64,000 nucleotides of DNA, taken from positions 50,177-114,176 of the forward strand of contig CAVQRC010000046.1 in NCBI GenBank assembly GCA_963715045.1. The letters run 5' to 3'. The stretch comes from CAVQRC01 sp963715045 (GTDB taxonomy: Bacteria > Planctomycetota > Planctomycetia > Pirellulales > Lacipirellulaceae). The notes beneath the pieces were generated by a model. The model was not told where the DNA came from, did no database searches, and was given only the letters and a program-made list of their open reading frames with translations. The translations under genes were made by a program, and so were the position numbers. Numbering within the stretch: position 1 is the stretch's first letter; every line of letters starts with the position of its first letter. Below, in pieces: positions 1 through 9,944 of this stretch.

Positions 1-1
1 C

Positions 2-1010
2 GGCAGAGAGCTGCTCGATGCGACGCGTCCCTTTGCCAGCGAATTCCCCGCCAAGAGCTGGTGGTACCTGGTTTCCACGCTCGCCATTCTCGGAGCCCTG
101 CTCGTTTCCGCAGCCGTTCTCCCCTGGTGGCCACTCCGCCTGGTGGCTTCGATCTGCGGCGGGCTGGTGCTGGTCCGCACGTTTATCATCTACCACGATT
201 ACATGCACGGCTCGCTGTTGCGGGAATCGCGGTTGGCCCGAGTGATCATGTACGGTCTGGGGCTATTGATGCTCACGCCGCCCCGGCATTGGCGATACTC
301 TCACAATTTTCACCACGCCCACGTCGGCAAGGTGATCGAACCGAAACATGGCGATTTCCCGGTCGTGACCTCAGACATCGGTTCGTTTCCGATGATGTCC
401 ACCGAGATGTGGCGGGGGGCCACACGCTGGCAGCGATTGCGATATCGTTTCAGTCGACATCCGCTCACGATCTTGTGCGGCTACATCACGATTTTCCTGG
501 TGGTCGGCTGCGTTAATCCCCTCGCCGAGAACGCCCGCAAGTATTGGGACGGGGTGTTTTCGATTCTCGCCCACGGCGGGTTGATTGCGGTGCTGTGGGT
601 GTTTGCCGGTTTCGACGTCGCGATGTTCTCGATTGTGATTCCGACGGCCGTCGCCTCGGCACTGGGTGGCTATCTGTTCTATGCCCAACACACCTACGAA
701 GGACTGCGAGTATTTCCCACGAAGGATTGGACGTACTACCAGGGCGCACTCGAATCATCCAGCTACCTGAAGCTCGGGCCGATCATGAGCTGGTTGACAG
801 GCAACATCGGCTACCACCACGTGCATCACTTGAATCCCCACATCCCCTTCTATCGGTTGCCCGAGGCGATGGCCGCGATCCCCGAACTCCAGCACGCGAC
901 CACCACGTCACTTGCGCCGCACGACGTGCGGAACCTGTTTCCAGGCCAACCTCTGGGACGTCCGTACCCAACGCATGGTCAGCTACCGCGACGCGAAGAC
1001 CGCAAACTGA
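2..1010 (+). CDS. Fatty acid desaturase family protein (5' truncated by window, apparent frameshift)
   Basis: The reading frame is open from the window edge, so the start lies upstream. Three histidine boxes of membrane fatty acid desaturases are visible: HDYMH, HNFHH and GYHHVHH, which bind the di-iron centre. Hydrophobic segments lie before and between them, as expected for an inner-membrane enzyme that introduces double bonds into acyl chains. Near base 932 the frame shifts by one. The open frame runs on into unrelated sequence, while the next frame gives TCFQANLWD, VRTQRMVSY and a stop at 1008-1010, which matches the usual C-terminal tail of the family. One extra base in the cggaacc stretch explains this. 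The tail is therefore probably intact and the shift a sequence error or recent mutation. The substrate (acyl lipid or carotenoid-like) cannot be decided. Confidence 0.85.
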
Positions 1011-1190
1011 GTATGGAGTGCGGCGTATGGAGTGCGGCAACTTGTTGCCGCTTTGTTATTTTGCGAGCTGTCCGGCCGGGCCGCATGGTACACGACAGAC
1101 CGAGAAAACTTCGGGCCTTCGACCGGGCCGCGATGCCTCGTGAACCGAACGTGGTCTGTATGAAAGCGGTGATGAATCACCGCACTCCAA
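1011..1190. repeat. Intergenic hairpin element, family H
   Basis: The left arm (1011-1064) contains GTATGGAGTGCGG twice and then GGCAACTTGTTGCCGCTTTG. The right arm (1161-1190) contains GAAAGCGGTGATGAATCACC followed by GCACTCC. Reverse-complemented, the right arm reads GGAGTGCGGTGATTCATCAC then CGCTTTC, so the arms pair over much of their length around a spacer of about 95 bases. The left arm begins directly at the desaturase stop codon. No gene is seen between 1011 and 1293. Confidence 0.6.
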
Positions 1191-1293
1191 ATCGCCCCCC
1201 TCGCACGCAGAACGCCCGTTTCATTGACATCAGGAGCCCTCACAGAGACACTAACGACCGTCCTGGTGAGTAGATTCGCAGGAGGGTAAAGCG

Positions 1294-4200
1294 ATGAGAC
1301 GCGAGTTGATCGAAAGCGACCGCGTGTCGCGAACGTCGTATGTGGGCTGCCTGGGTGCGTTGCTTGTCGGTTCGTTCCTGGCCGCGACCGCAAGGGCCGA
1401 CACGGCGGATAGCCCAGACGCGGACGAGTTGCTGCGGCACTGCCTGGATTTAGCAGGCATCTCACAAGGCGTGTGCGCGATGGTGGGCTGTCCCGATGAA
1501 GGACTCCCGCTCGCCATGGCCCGAACGGGGGACTTCTTTCTCCATGTGCGGGATCCGCGACCGGAGCACCTGGCGGCCGCCCGAACCGCCATCGATGCCG
1601 CGGGCCTCTATGGCAAGCAGGCCGTCGTCGAACCGGGAGGCTTCACCTGGCTCCCCTACGCCCATCGCACGATCGACTTGATCCTCGCGGTCGACTTGAA
1701 TGCCGATCAGCTTGAAGAATTGTCACCGGGCGAGATTCTAAATGCCCTGCGTCCTGGCGGCGTCGCGATCGTGGGTCGCCAGAAGGGTCTTGCCGATGCC
1801 ACCGAGAGCTTCGGCATCGACCGACTGCAGGCGTGGCTGGCAGCTTCGGATGTCGCTTCTGCACACGTGAGCGAAGACGACTTCGGAGTCTGGGCCCGGC
1901 TCACCAGACCACCACTGCCCGGCACCGACTCCTGGAGCCACTGGGAACATGGACCGGACAACAATCCCGTCTCGACCGATACGGTGATCAAAGCGCCCTA
2001 CATGACACAGTGGCTGGGGTTGCCGTTGTACGCCGCGATGCCCGCCATCACGACGTCGGCGGGGGGGAGGCTCTTCATCGCCATGGGCCACATCGCCCAC
2101 CATCGCCGCGAGGAACCCTGGCTGAACACGATTCTCGCCCGCAGCGGATACAACGGACATGTGCTCTGGAAACGCAAGCTCCCGGACGGATACCTGGCCC
2201 ATCGCTCGGCGTTCATCGCTACCGAAGATACGTTCTACATGATCAACCCGGACGGTCCCGGGTGCCTGTTGCTGGACCCCGAGACGGGCGAAGAGCGAGA
2301 CCGAATCAAGGTCGCCGAGATCGACGAAGACGAATGGAAATGGATGGCCATCCAGGACGGCGTGTTGTTTGCCCTGGCCGGAGATAAACAGGGAGCGACC
2401 GAGACGACCGTCGTACGCAGCCAGCAGCCGCACTGGAGTTGGGGGGAACTGAGCCGAGGGTATTACGAGAAACGCGTACCCTGGGGTTTCGGCACGACCG
2501 TCCTGGCGTTCGATTTGAATCGTCGGCAATTGTTGTGGTCGCACCGCGAGGGTGCGGGCATCGATTCGCGGGCGATGGTGATCGGCGAGGGACGGGTCTA
2601 TTTCTACCGACCTGACTCGCACGTCGGTGCGTTGGACGCGGCGACGGGCCAGGCGATCTGGGCCAATAGCGACCCCGACGTAATCCGGCTGATCGAGGAA
2701 CCGGGTCGCGGCCTGAGCTCGACGCCCGGATTTCGCTCCGCCTGTTTCAGCATCAGCACGCCGGGTGCCCTGATCTTCGAAGCGCAGACGCGGATGAACG
2801 TCGTGGCGTTGTCGACGACCGACGGCAAGATGATCTGGCAGCACCGCAAGACAACCAATAATCCGAACATGATCTATACGGACGGCCGTCTGTATGTGGG
2901 CGTCGGCGATGACGGGAATACGCTGGCGATTGATCCGCTCTCGGGCACCAAGCTGGACGATCTGGGTTTCAAGAAACGTTCCTGTGCCCGACTGACCGCC
3001 ACGCCCGATTCCTTCTTTTGCCGCGGCTGGCCGGAAGGGCTCACGCGGTTCGACCGCGCCACCGGCAAGGTTCTGTTCAATGGTGCCTTTCGACCTTCCT
3101 GCAACGACGGCGTCGTCCCGGCGAACGGGTTGCTGTACGTCGGTCCGTGGGCCTGCGACTGCAACCTGTCGGTGATGGGCCGGGTCGCACTCGCTTCGGC
3201 GAGCGAGTTCGAGCCCACCCCGCAGGCCGCCGCCGCTCCGCGACTGGAACTGGGGGAAGGGGACGTCCGGCAGGTCGAGCCGCTCAAGATCACCGCCAAG
3301 GACTGGCCGACCTATCGCGCCAACCCCTCACGGACCGCCGCCAGCAGGGCCGCGACGGGCGGGCCGCTGTCACGTATCTGGGACTTCGCACCCGATAACG
3401 AACACCGTCCGACCGCGCCGATCGCTGCCGAGGGCCTCGTATTTGTCGCCGGAGACGATGGCAAGGTACGCGCGATCGATGCGGCGACTGGCCAGTTCGA
3501 AATGGTCGTTTCTGACAGCCGGGCCGATCCTGCAACCGCCCACGATCAGCCAGGGTCGGGCATACGTGGGCAGTGGCGATGGACATGTCTATGCGCTCGA
3601 GGCCCAGACGGGACGCCTGCTATGGCGGTTCCGCGTCGCTCCGGTAGATCGCCGAATCATGGTCTACGGAAACCTCTGTTCGACGTGGCCGGTCAACAGC
3701 GGCGTGCTGGTCGAAGACGGCGTCGCCTACGCGGCGGCAGGAATCATCGACTACGACGGCACGTACGTGTGTGCCCTCGATGCGATCACGGGCGACGTGA
3801 AATGGCTGAACGAGAGTTCGGGCCATCTCGATCCCGCGTTGCGGAAGGGCGTCTCGGCGCAAGGAACGCTGACAATCGCCGACGGCCGCCTGTGGATGGC
3901 GGGTGGAAACGTCGTTTCGCCGGCCGCCTACGACCTCGAAACGGGCGAGTACCTGGCCGAACTGCCGCTCGACGGCTCGCCACGATCTAACCGCGGTGAA
4001 GAAGTGGCGATCTTCAACGACCGGTACGTCCTGCTGGGTGGCAGGCTTCGCTATTCGGCCGTCCGGAACGTGGTGAATCCAGGCAGCTTTTCGGCACGGG
4101 CGATTGAAGCCGGCGATCAGCTCGGTGCCCCACGTCAAATCACGAACGGCAAGATCGCCCCCGCCTGGGACGCAGAGCTCATGGCGGCCGTGGACGGACG

Positions 4201-5255
4201 AGATACGCCGCTGGAGTGTTTCGAAGTCGGACGAGTCGAACGGTTTCTCGAGGGTCGCGGCGAGGATCAGCGGCCCACACGGCGGTGGGTTGCCGAAGAG
4301 CTCCAGGGAAGCGACACCGTATCGATCGCCCTGGCCCAAGACGCGATCCTCGCGGTGAGTGCTACACCCAAGCCTCGAGATTGGCGGGCGACCTGGAGTG
4401 TGTCTTCTTTCGACCGTGAAAATGGTGACCTCATCTCGCGACAGGAGTTGCGGTCTGAAGCGCTGCCCGGAGGGTTACTCATCGATCGCGAGGGACGCGT
4501 CATCGTCGCGATGCAGGACGGCCAGCTGGCTTGTTTTGGCAGCCTTGCGGCGGTCCAGGCCAGCATCGACGCCGTCGGCGAACTGGCAGACCAGGGACCG
4601 GAACAGCTCGCTGCGGCGGTTTCCTTCCTCCGCGCTGTGACCAACGCCTCGCAGTCGGTCGAAGCATACGATCTCGCCCGCGAAAAGCTGGAGTCGTTGG
4701 GAATCTCCGATCGACGAGCCGGCCGCCCGCAATGGCTGCATCACGCGGTGGCATATCTTTGGTGACGTTCCCTGGAGCGCGACGCGTCACCCGCTGGATG
4801 AAGTGTACGTCGACGAGCCTGATGTCGACCTTTCGCAGGCGTACCGGGTAGGTGAGCGGTCGCTTCGTTGGCGGGAGGTCGTGACGGGTGATTCCGACGG
4901 AACCATGGATCTGGTCGAGCTCGTTGGCTCGAAGGCCAATGTGGCCGCATATGCGTATGCCGAGGTTGACCTGCCGCAAGCCGGTGAGCTGTTGCTGAAG
5001 ATCGGCAGCAACGATGGTTTCAAGTGCTGGTTTAACGGCCAGGAAGTGGGACGCTACGACGGAGGTCGCGGCTATTCGCCCGATCAGGACACGCTCCCGG
5101 TTACGGCCCAGCAGGGCCTTAACAAGATCCTCTTGAAGATCTCGCAACATGGCGGCGCATGGGCGTTCAGTGCGAGGCTCACCGATCAATCCGGAACGCC
5201 AATTGACCTGGCCCGGACGAGATCTGAAACCGAACCGAAGGCGGCCACTCCGTGA
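1294..5255 (+). CDS. Exported PQQ-like beta-propeller protein with methyltransferase-like N-domain and carbohydrate-binding-like C-domain (two apparent frameshifts)
   Basis: A signal peptide (hydrophobic stretch ending ATARA) is followed by a domain of about 170 residues resembling a class I methyltransferase fold (ILNALRPGGVAIVGR). Many propeller blades of the PQQ/BamB type follow, with recurring DAATGQ, LDPETGE, GRLYVGVGDDG and ALEAQTGR. The last 150 residues look like a jelly-roll binding domain (KIGSNDGFKCWFNGQEV, LLKISQHGGAW). Two shifts break the frame. One is near 3500, where gaaatgg should read gaatgg to join GQFE to WSFLTAG. The other is near 4756, where AVAYLW-stop becomes FGDVPWSATRHPLDEVYVD. 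Each equals one extra base. The stop overlaps the next start (GTGA), so the two genes are likely translated together. Function is unknown. The propeller suggests a periplasmic scaffold or redox protein, but cofactor binding is not shown. Confidence 0.75.
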
Positions 5256-6500
5256 ACTCGCGATGGATCATCGCCGTGGCGTTGATGTACGCCCTGGCAG
5301 CGGGCTGGCAGCAGTCGGTCGCCTGCGATACGGGCATGGTACGCGACGCGGCGTTCGACCAGCCCCGCGACGGATACCGTCTGTGTGTCATCGCCCACTC
5401 CGACGATCCGCAACGACAGGAGATTCTCGGTCGTCTCTCGGCGTGGCTCGAATCGACCGGCGGGAGCCTCAACCTCGAGCTCGTTGATGTCGATGCCGAC
5501 GACGCCGACGTTCGTTGGAGCGACTATGGAATCCCGTCGGCCCCGCCCGAGCTGCCCGTGGTCGTGCTGGTCGGCAAGCGGCCAGAAAACGGCAAGGATT
5601 TCTTCGTCGATTACTGGCTGCCCGAGCCGACCGCGGAAGACCTCGACGTGTTGCGGACTTCACCCGTGCGTGAGGCGATTCGCCACGAAGTTGTCAAGAA
5701 CCTGGCGGTCCTGGTTCATGTGCGGGGCAGCGAGCAGGGTCGTGAACAGGCTGCCGAGGTGATCGAGCGCATTCGCGCCGAGCGGGAAGGCCAGTCGCTG
5801 GGCGTCGCCGTCGTCAGCGCTCGACAGAAACGAACCTCGTGAACGGCTGCTGCTGTCGTTTATCGGCATCGCACCGGAGGGTCCCGACTGGCTGGGCGTC
5901 GTGTTCGGCCGGGGGAAGTTCATGGCGCCTCTGGAAGGCGAAGGAATCAGCGAAGCGGCTGTGAGCAGCCTGCTCGAGACGCTGGCCGCCGACTGCACCT
6001 GTATCCAGACGCCGTCGCGGCTGGGTGTCGACATCTTGATGCCTTGGGATCAAGCCGCCGACGAGGCCCTGGTCCGGGCGGCTCCCATCAGCCAACCGGT
6101 CGATACACTTACGGCCGTGATGTCCGCGAAAGCGTCAGCGGTCGCCGACGCGAGTCCGCCCGCTTCCATCGCCACGACCCGTTCAGCGACCATCGTGCTG
6201 TGGATGGTTGGCGGGTTGATTCTCTTTTCCGCCGCCGGCTCGGTGGTGATTCTCTGGCAGCGACAGGCGCGTAGCCCTGACGCTCCGTGTAGTCCTGACG
6301 CTCCGCGGCACGGATTCGGCCCAGCAGAACACCGCAGCCATCCGCAGCACGCGGGTCACGGAGTGCCCCGACTACAGCTCGTACTCCTGACGCTCCGTGT
6401 AGTCCTGACGCTCCGCGGCACGGATTCGGCCCAGCAGAACGCCGCAGCCATCCGAAGCACGCGGGTCACGGAGTGCCCCGACTACAGCTCGTACTCCTGA
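5252..6500 (+). CDS. Exported or membrane-anchored protein of unknown function, running into repeat array (apparent frameshift)
   Basis: The GTG start overlaps the preceding stop as GTGA, which argues for translational coupling with the PQQ-like protein. An N-terminal signal (IIAVALMYALAAG) precedes a soluble region with alternating beta/alpha pattern (YRLCVIAHSDD, PVVVLVGKRP, VVKNLAVLVHV) that could be thioredoxin-like, though no CxxC is present. Near 5818 the frame moves by one: VVSA then LDRNEPRERLLLSFIG, VVFGRGKFM. A C-terminal membrane helix (IVLWMVGGLILFSAAG, about 6195-6260) follows. From about 6271 the reading frame enters a 110-bp repeat array and the last 75 codons or so are translated repeat, so the true C-terminus probably lies near 6275. 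The family is not recognised by name. Confidence 0.6.
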
Positions 6501-7050
6501 CGCTCCGTGTAGTCCTGACGCTCCGCGGCACGGATTCGGCCCAGCAGAACGCCGCAGCCATCCGAAGCACGCGGGTCACGGAGTGCCCCGACTACATCTC
6601 GTACTCCTGACGCTCCGTGTAGTCCTGACGCTCCGCGGCACGGATTCGGCCCAGCAGAACGCCGCAGCCATCCGAAGCACGCGGGTCACGGAGTGCCCCG
6701 ACTACATCTCGTACTCCTGACGCTCCGTGTAGTCCTGACGCTCCGCGGCACGGATTCGGCCCAGCAGAACGCCGCAGCCATCCGAAGCACGCGGGTCACG
6801 GAGTGCCCCGACTACAGCTCGTACTCCTGACGCTCCGTGTAGTCCTGACGCTCCGCGGCACGGATTTGGCCCAGCAGAACACCGCAGCCATCCGAAGCAG
6901 CGGGTCACGGAGTGCCCCGACTACATCTCGTACTCCTGACGCTCCGTGTAGTCCTGACGCTCCGCGGCACGGATTCGGCCCAGCAGAACACCGCAGCCAT
7001 CCGCAGCACGCGGGTCACGGAGTGCCCCGACTACAACTCGTAGTCCTGAC
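6271..7050. repeat. Tandem array of seven 110-bp units, family A
   Basis: The marker CGCTCCGTGTAGTCCTGACG recurs at 6281, 6391, 6501, 6611, 6721, 6831 and 6940, a strict 110-bp period apart from one 109-bp step. Units are nearly identical and differ by single bases such as actacaGctc versus actacaTctc. Each unit contains CACGGAGTGCCCCGACTAC and GTAGTCCTGACGCTCCGTG, which are imperfect reverse complements, so each can fold on itself. Units abut with no unique spacers, so this is not a CRISPR array. The array fills the gap between the membrane protein and the FlgG-like gene. Confidence 0.9.
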
Positions 7051-7226
7051 ACGCCATCTGACGTTGGCCGAAACTGACATTGCCGTCACTACACACATTT
7101 GCTATCTCTTCGCCTCGATCTTGCCGAGTTCCGCCGGGTACGGTCTATTCGCCAATCGCGAACGGTGTTCAGGATGTTCTCCTCCGTGGAGGAACATGGG
7201 TCCGCCCTGTCTCGCAGAGAATCTCA

Positions 7227-8219
7227 ATGACCCGTACAGGAATCTGCTTGTTGTTCCTCTCCGCTTTGAGTCTAGGCGGATGCTCGCGTTCGCTCGATAC
7301 GCAACAGATGGTGCGGTCTTTGGATGATCTGCGCGCCGAAGTCCGACAGTTGAACGAGCGACTGCGTGACTTGGACGAGCGAGAACAGAACGCCAGCGGC
7401 AGGGCCTCCGATCTGCTCGCCGAAGTCAAGCAGTTGAACGAGTGGCTCCGTGACCTGGACAAGCGAAAGCAGAACGCCAGCGACAAGAAGTCCGAATTGC
7501 TATCGGCCGCGGCCGCGGCCTACCGAACAAAATTCGAGTGCGTGGCAGCCAATCTGGCCAACGCGGAGACCGTTGGTTACAAACGTTTCCAAGTCCGTTT
7601 CGTGAAGGCACCGGAAGGCAACGGTGGTGGCGGCGAGTCCCTGACGATGCCGGTTCCACCCTCCCTTTGTGTTGGCGCTGCCGATGTGCGTACCGTCTTC
7701 ACCCAGGGCCCGTTTCAACAGACCGGCAATCAACTCGACCTGGCGATTGAGGGAGACGGGTTCTTCGCCGCCAAGGATCCGGCAGGCGCCGGTCGGCTTT
7801 ACACTCGGTCCGGCAACCTGGGAATCAACGCGAATAACCAGCTCGTGCTTGGCTCGGCATCCAACGTCAAACTGCTCGACCCGAGCGTGACCATTCCCAG
7901 CGACGCGACCGCGATCGTGGTCTCGACCGACGGCCAGGTCCTGATCCAACAGCCGGGGTCACCGGAACTCAGTACTATCGGGACGATCCAGCTCTTTACC
8001 TTTATCAACCCCGTTGGTCTCGAGAACCTACAAGACGGCTTTTTTCGCGAAACGGAAGCGTCAGGAACCGCCCAGCTCAGAACTCCAGGAACGGGAGGGG
8101 CCGGGTTGATCCGTCAGGGAGCCCTGGAAGCATCGAATGTCGAGATTCGTACAGAGCTGCTCGACGCGGTACGTACAGTGGGTCGACTGCAGACGATTGA
8201 GTCCAACCTCGTGAGGTAG
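7227..8219 (+). CDS. FlgG/FlgF-like basal-body rod family lipoprotein with coiled-coil insert
   Basis: The ATG at 7227 gives a lipoprotein signal with lipobox LSLGGC (Cys19). Residues of about 27-85 form a duplicated coiled coil: LRAEVRQLNERLRDLDEREQ, then LLAEVKQLNEWLRDLDKRKQ. The rest matches the flagellar hook/basal-body family. The N-terminal rod motif is LSAAAAAYRTKFECVAANLANAETVGYKRF in outline, the middle has DLAIEGDGFFAAKD and LYTRSGNLGINANNQLV, and the C-terminal motif is GALEASNVEIRTELLDAVRTVGRLQTIESNLV in outline. Both ends needed for axial packing are present. The lipid anchor and coiled coil are not part of a normal FlgG. No other flagellar gene lies nearby. It may be a diverged distal rod protein or a repurposed envelope protein. 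Confidence 0.8.
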   Translation: MTRTGICLLFLSALSLGGCSRSLDTQQMVRSLDDLRAEVRQLNERLRDLDEREQNASGRASDLLAEVKQLNEWLRDLDKRKQNASDKKSELLSAAAAAYRTKFECVAANLANAETVGYKRFQVRFVKAPEGNGGGGESLTMPVPPSLCVGAADVRTVFTQGPFQQTGNQLDLAIEGDGFFAAKDPAGAGRLYTRSGNLGINANNQLVLGSASNVKLLDPSVTIPSDATAIVVSTDGQVLIQQPGSPELSTIGTIQLFTFINPVGLENLQDGFFRETEASGTAQLRTPGTGGAGLIRQGALEASNVEIRTELLDAVRTVGRLQTIESNLVR

Positions 8220-8312
8220 ATGTCGCAAAGACGTGTGGCGGCACAGTGTATCGGGCACCTCTCTTGTACAATGCTGGCGGGGGGAGTCGACTGGAGGCAC
8301 CGGAGACACACC

Positions 8313-8681
8313 ATGCGGCCTGATCGAGGAGCGGACGGCAACGAGCTGATCCCTCATGTCGTCGACGATTTCTGGGAAGTGGAGGACCAGGGGCAGCAGA
8401 GCGATTCCGTTCTGGTCCGGCCGCCCACGTCGTACCGCCAGGCGTTCGGCGACGAACCGATCCGCGTCGGAATTGTCGAGTTCCGGATCATGCTGTTTCT
8501 GGCCAGTCGGCCCTATCATGCCTTCACCCGCCGCCAGATCGCCGACGCCGTGGCGGCCGATGGCGACCCTATCGGCAACGAGGCTGTTGACGATCACGTC
8601 GCGATTCTACGCGAACAACTGGGCGTGTTACACGACTTTGTGCAAACCGTCCCTTATGTCGGCTATCGCTACAAGGCGTAG
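8313..8681 (+). CDS. OmpR/PhoB-type winged-helix DNA-binding protein without receiver domain
   Basis: The start at 8313 is chosen because CGGAG lies about seven bases upstream; an upstream in-frame ATG at 8220 has no such site. The 122-residue protein ends in a Trans_reg_C winged helix: IRVGIVEFRIMLFLASRP, the recognition region FTRRQIADAVAADGDPIGNEAVDDHVAILREQL in outline, then VQTVPYVGYRYKA, the typical GxGYR beta-hairpin end. No phosphoacceptor domain precedes it. It follows the FlgG-like gene by about 90 bases and may be cotranscribed. Its target is unknown. Confidence 0.75.
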   Translation: MRPDRGADGNELIPHVVDDFWEVEDQGQQSDSVLVRPPTSYRQAFGDEPIRVGIVEFRIMLFLASRPYHAFTRRQIADAVAADGDPIGNEAVDDHVAILREQLGVLHDFVQTVPYVGYRYKA

Positions 8682-8696
8682 TCGATGAGGCCACGG

Positions 8697-8750
8697 CCAT
8701 CCGCGTGCGCGGGTCACGGGCACGGAGTGACCCGACTACAGCAGACCGCC
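8697..8750. repeat. Single short hairpin of family A
   Basis: CGGGTCAC and GTGACCCG pair around GGGCACGGA, followed by CGACTACAGCAGACCGCCG. The GGAGTGACCCGACTAC half matches the right half of the 110-bp units upstream (CGGAGTGCCCCGACTAC). It lies between the winged-helix gene and the convergent gene at 8771-9193. Confidence 0.6.
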
Positions 8751-8770
8751 GCGGCAGCCTGTTAAAGCCG

Positions 8771-9193
8771 TCAGTCGAACGAGTAGCCGGCGAAGTAGAG
8801 CTCCGACGGCTGGTCGTTGTCATACAGCACGACGTAGCGGGCCTGACCACGCTCAAGGTCGTCCCAGAACGTGTCTCCCTCGATGACATCGGCCCGGGTC
8901 GGCTTGTCGGTACCGAAGTACTCCTCGAGCTCGTCTGTCGAAAACGGGGCCGCGCAGCAGTAATCGGGCCGCGTCGTGACCTGCTGGATGTCAAGAATCG
9001 AAGCCGTCCCGTCGGCATCGGCCATTTCGAGGGCTTCCTCAGGCGACGACGGCCCCAGCTCCGCGCCGTTGAACTCCCCGCTCGCAAATACCTCGCCGCG
9101 GAGCTTATCCAGGGCGGACTGGACGTCCGGATCATAAGACACAAAGTACTCGTAAGGCTCGGCTCCCATGCTGGATTGCTCCGTCGAAATCAA
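8771..9193 (-). CDS. Hypothetical acidic protein
   Basis: This is an acidic protein of up to 140 residues with a plausible composition (many D, E, Y, F) and no signal peptide or membrane segment. Visible stretches include EPYEYFVSYDPDVQSALDKL, GDTFWDDLERGQARYVVLYD and ELYFAGYSFD. An internal ATG eight codons in (MGAEPYEYF) is an alternative start. It is convergent with the winged-helix gene. The family is not recognised. Confidence 0.55.
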   Translation of the reverse strand: MISTEQSSMGAEPYEYFVSYDPDVQSALDKLRGEVFASGEFNGAELGPSSPEEALEMADADGTASILDIQQVTTRPDYCCAAPFSTDELEEYFGTDKPTRADVIEGDTFWDDLERGQARYVVLYDNDQPSELYFAGYSFD

Positions 9194-9693
9194 GGGGTGA
9201 ATGGCGAAAACAGACAGTACCTAGAGAACCTAGGTCAAGTTCCGTGAGCAGCCAATCGAGAGGGCAGGGGGCGTCTCGATTCTGTGTGCCAGCGAAGGGG
9301 CCGTGGTGGCTGGCCGACGTCTCGAGCGGCAATTCCCGCACGACCGGATCCGGGATCAGGGATCAGGGATCAGGGTCTCAGGGGTCGCGGGGTCGGGGGT
9401 CAGGGGTCGGGGGGCAGGAGTCGCGAGCACACGGATCTGGTAGCTGTCGCCGGTTTGCCGGTTTGCCGCTGTGCTCGTCCTCCGCGGCGGCTCGTGCCAA
9501 GCAGCCGGCGATCGGCTAGATTGAATTCCGCGGCACGATCCGGGCCCAACACACTGGTGCCCGCCGCCGTGCTCTCAACAGCGACCGCCGTCAGGTCGGA
9601 CGCCAGCTGAGCCGTTCAGAGTGAGTGGTGGCCGTCAGGGCCGCCGAGGACCCCGTGGGTTGTAATTCAAGAAACTGATCCGGGAGGTGAATC
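9194..9693. other. Intergenic region with no gene seen
   Basis: About 500 bases hold no supported gene. The only structure recognised is the GGGTCAGGGGTC-type tract at 9349-9430. The remainder has no conserved coding signal on either strand. Confidence 0.5.
9349..9430. repeat. Low-complexity tract, family D, single arm
   Basis: GGGATCAGGGATCAGGGATC grades into GGGGTCGGGGGTCAGGGGTC. The same words form the arms of hairpins at 52514-52638 and 55971-56042, but here no opposite arm is found nearby. Confidence 0.6.
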
Positions 9694-9888
9694 ATGTGCG
9701 TTCATTTGCAGCAACTTTACGCACTTTGTCAGGAACACGAACTCAAGATTGGCGGCTCGGACCTGATCCGCGTCGTGTGCCAGCAATGCGGTGAGCAGGA
9801 AGTCTGCCCCTCGATGTTGATGGACGAGTACGACGCGCAGCAGTCGCAGCAGGGGAGCCATCCCCAGACCGAAGAGTCGCCGAACTGA
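9694..9888 (+). CDS. Small cysteine-containing protein
   Basis: A 64-residue protein with a good ribosome site (GGGAGGTG) eight bases before ATG. It contains Cys at positions 2 and 12 and a pair CQQCGEQEVC in the middle, which could bind a metal as a small zinc ribbon. The tail is rich in Q and S. There is no signal peptide or membrane helix. The family is not recognised. Confidence 0.6.
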   Translation: MCVHLQQLYALCQEHELKIGGSDLIRVVCQQCGEQEVCPSMLMDEYDAQQSQQGSHPQTEESPN

Positions 9889-9944
9889 AACCCAGGACCG
9901 CATCGCCGAAGTGATTGCCGGGCCAGGGTCGCGGCCGGCGTGGC

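Noticed and set aside
6271..7050. CRISPR array
   Set aside because: Regular period, but the units are identical throughout with no unique spacers and no cas genes nearby. The same holds for 28137-28860 and 46077-46660.
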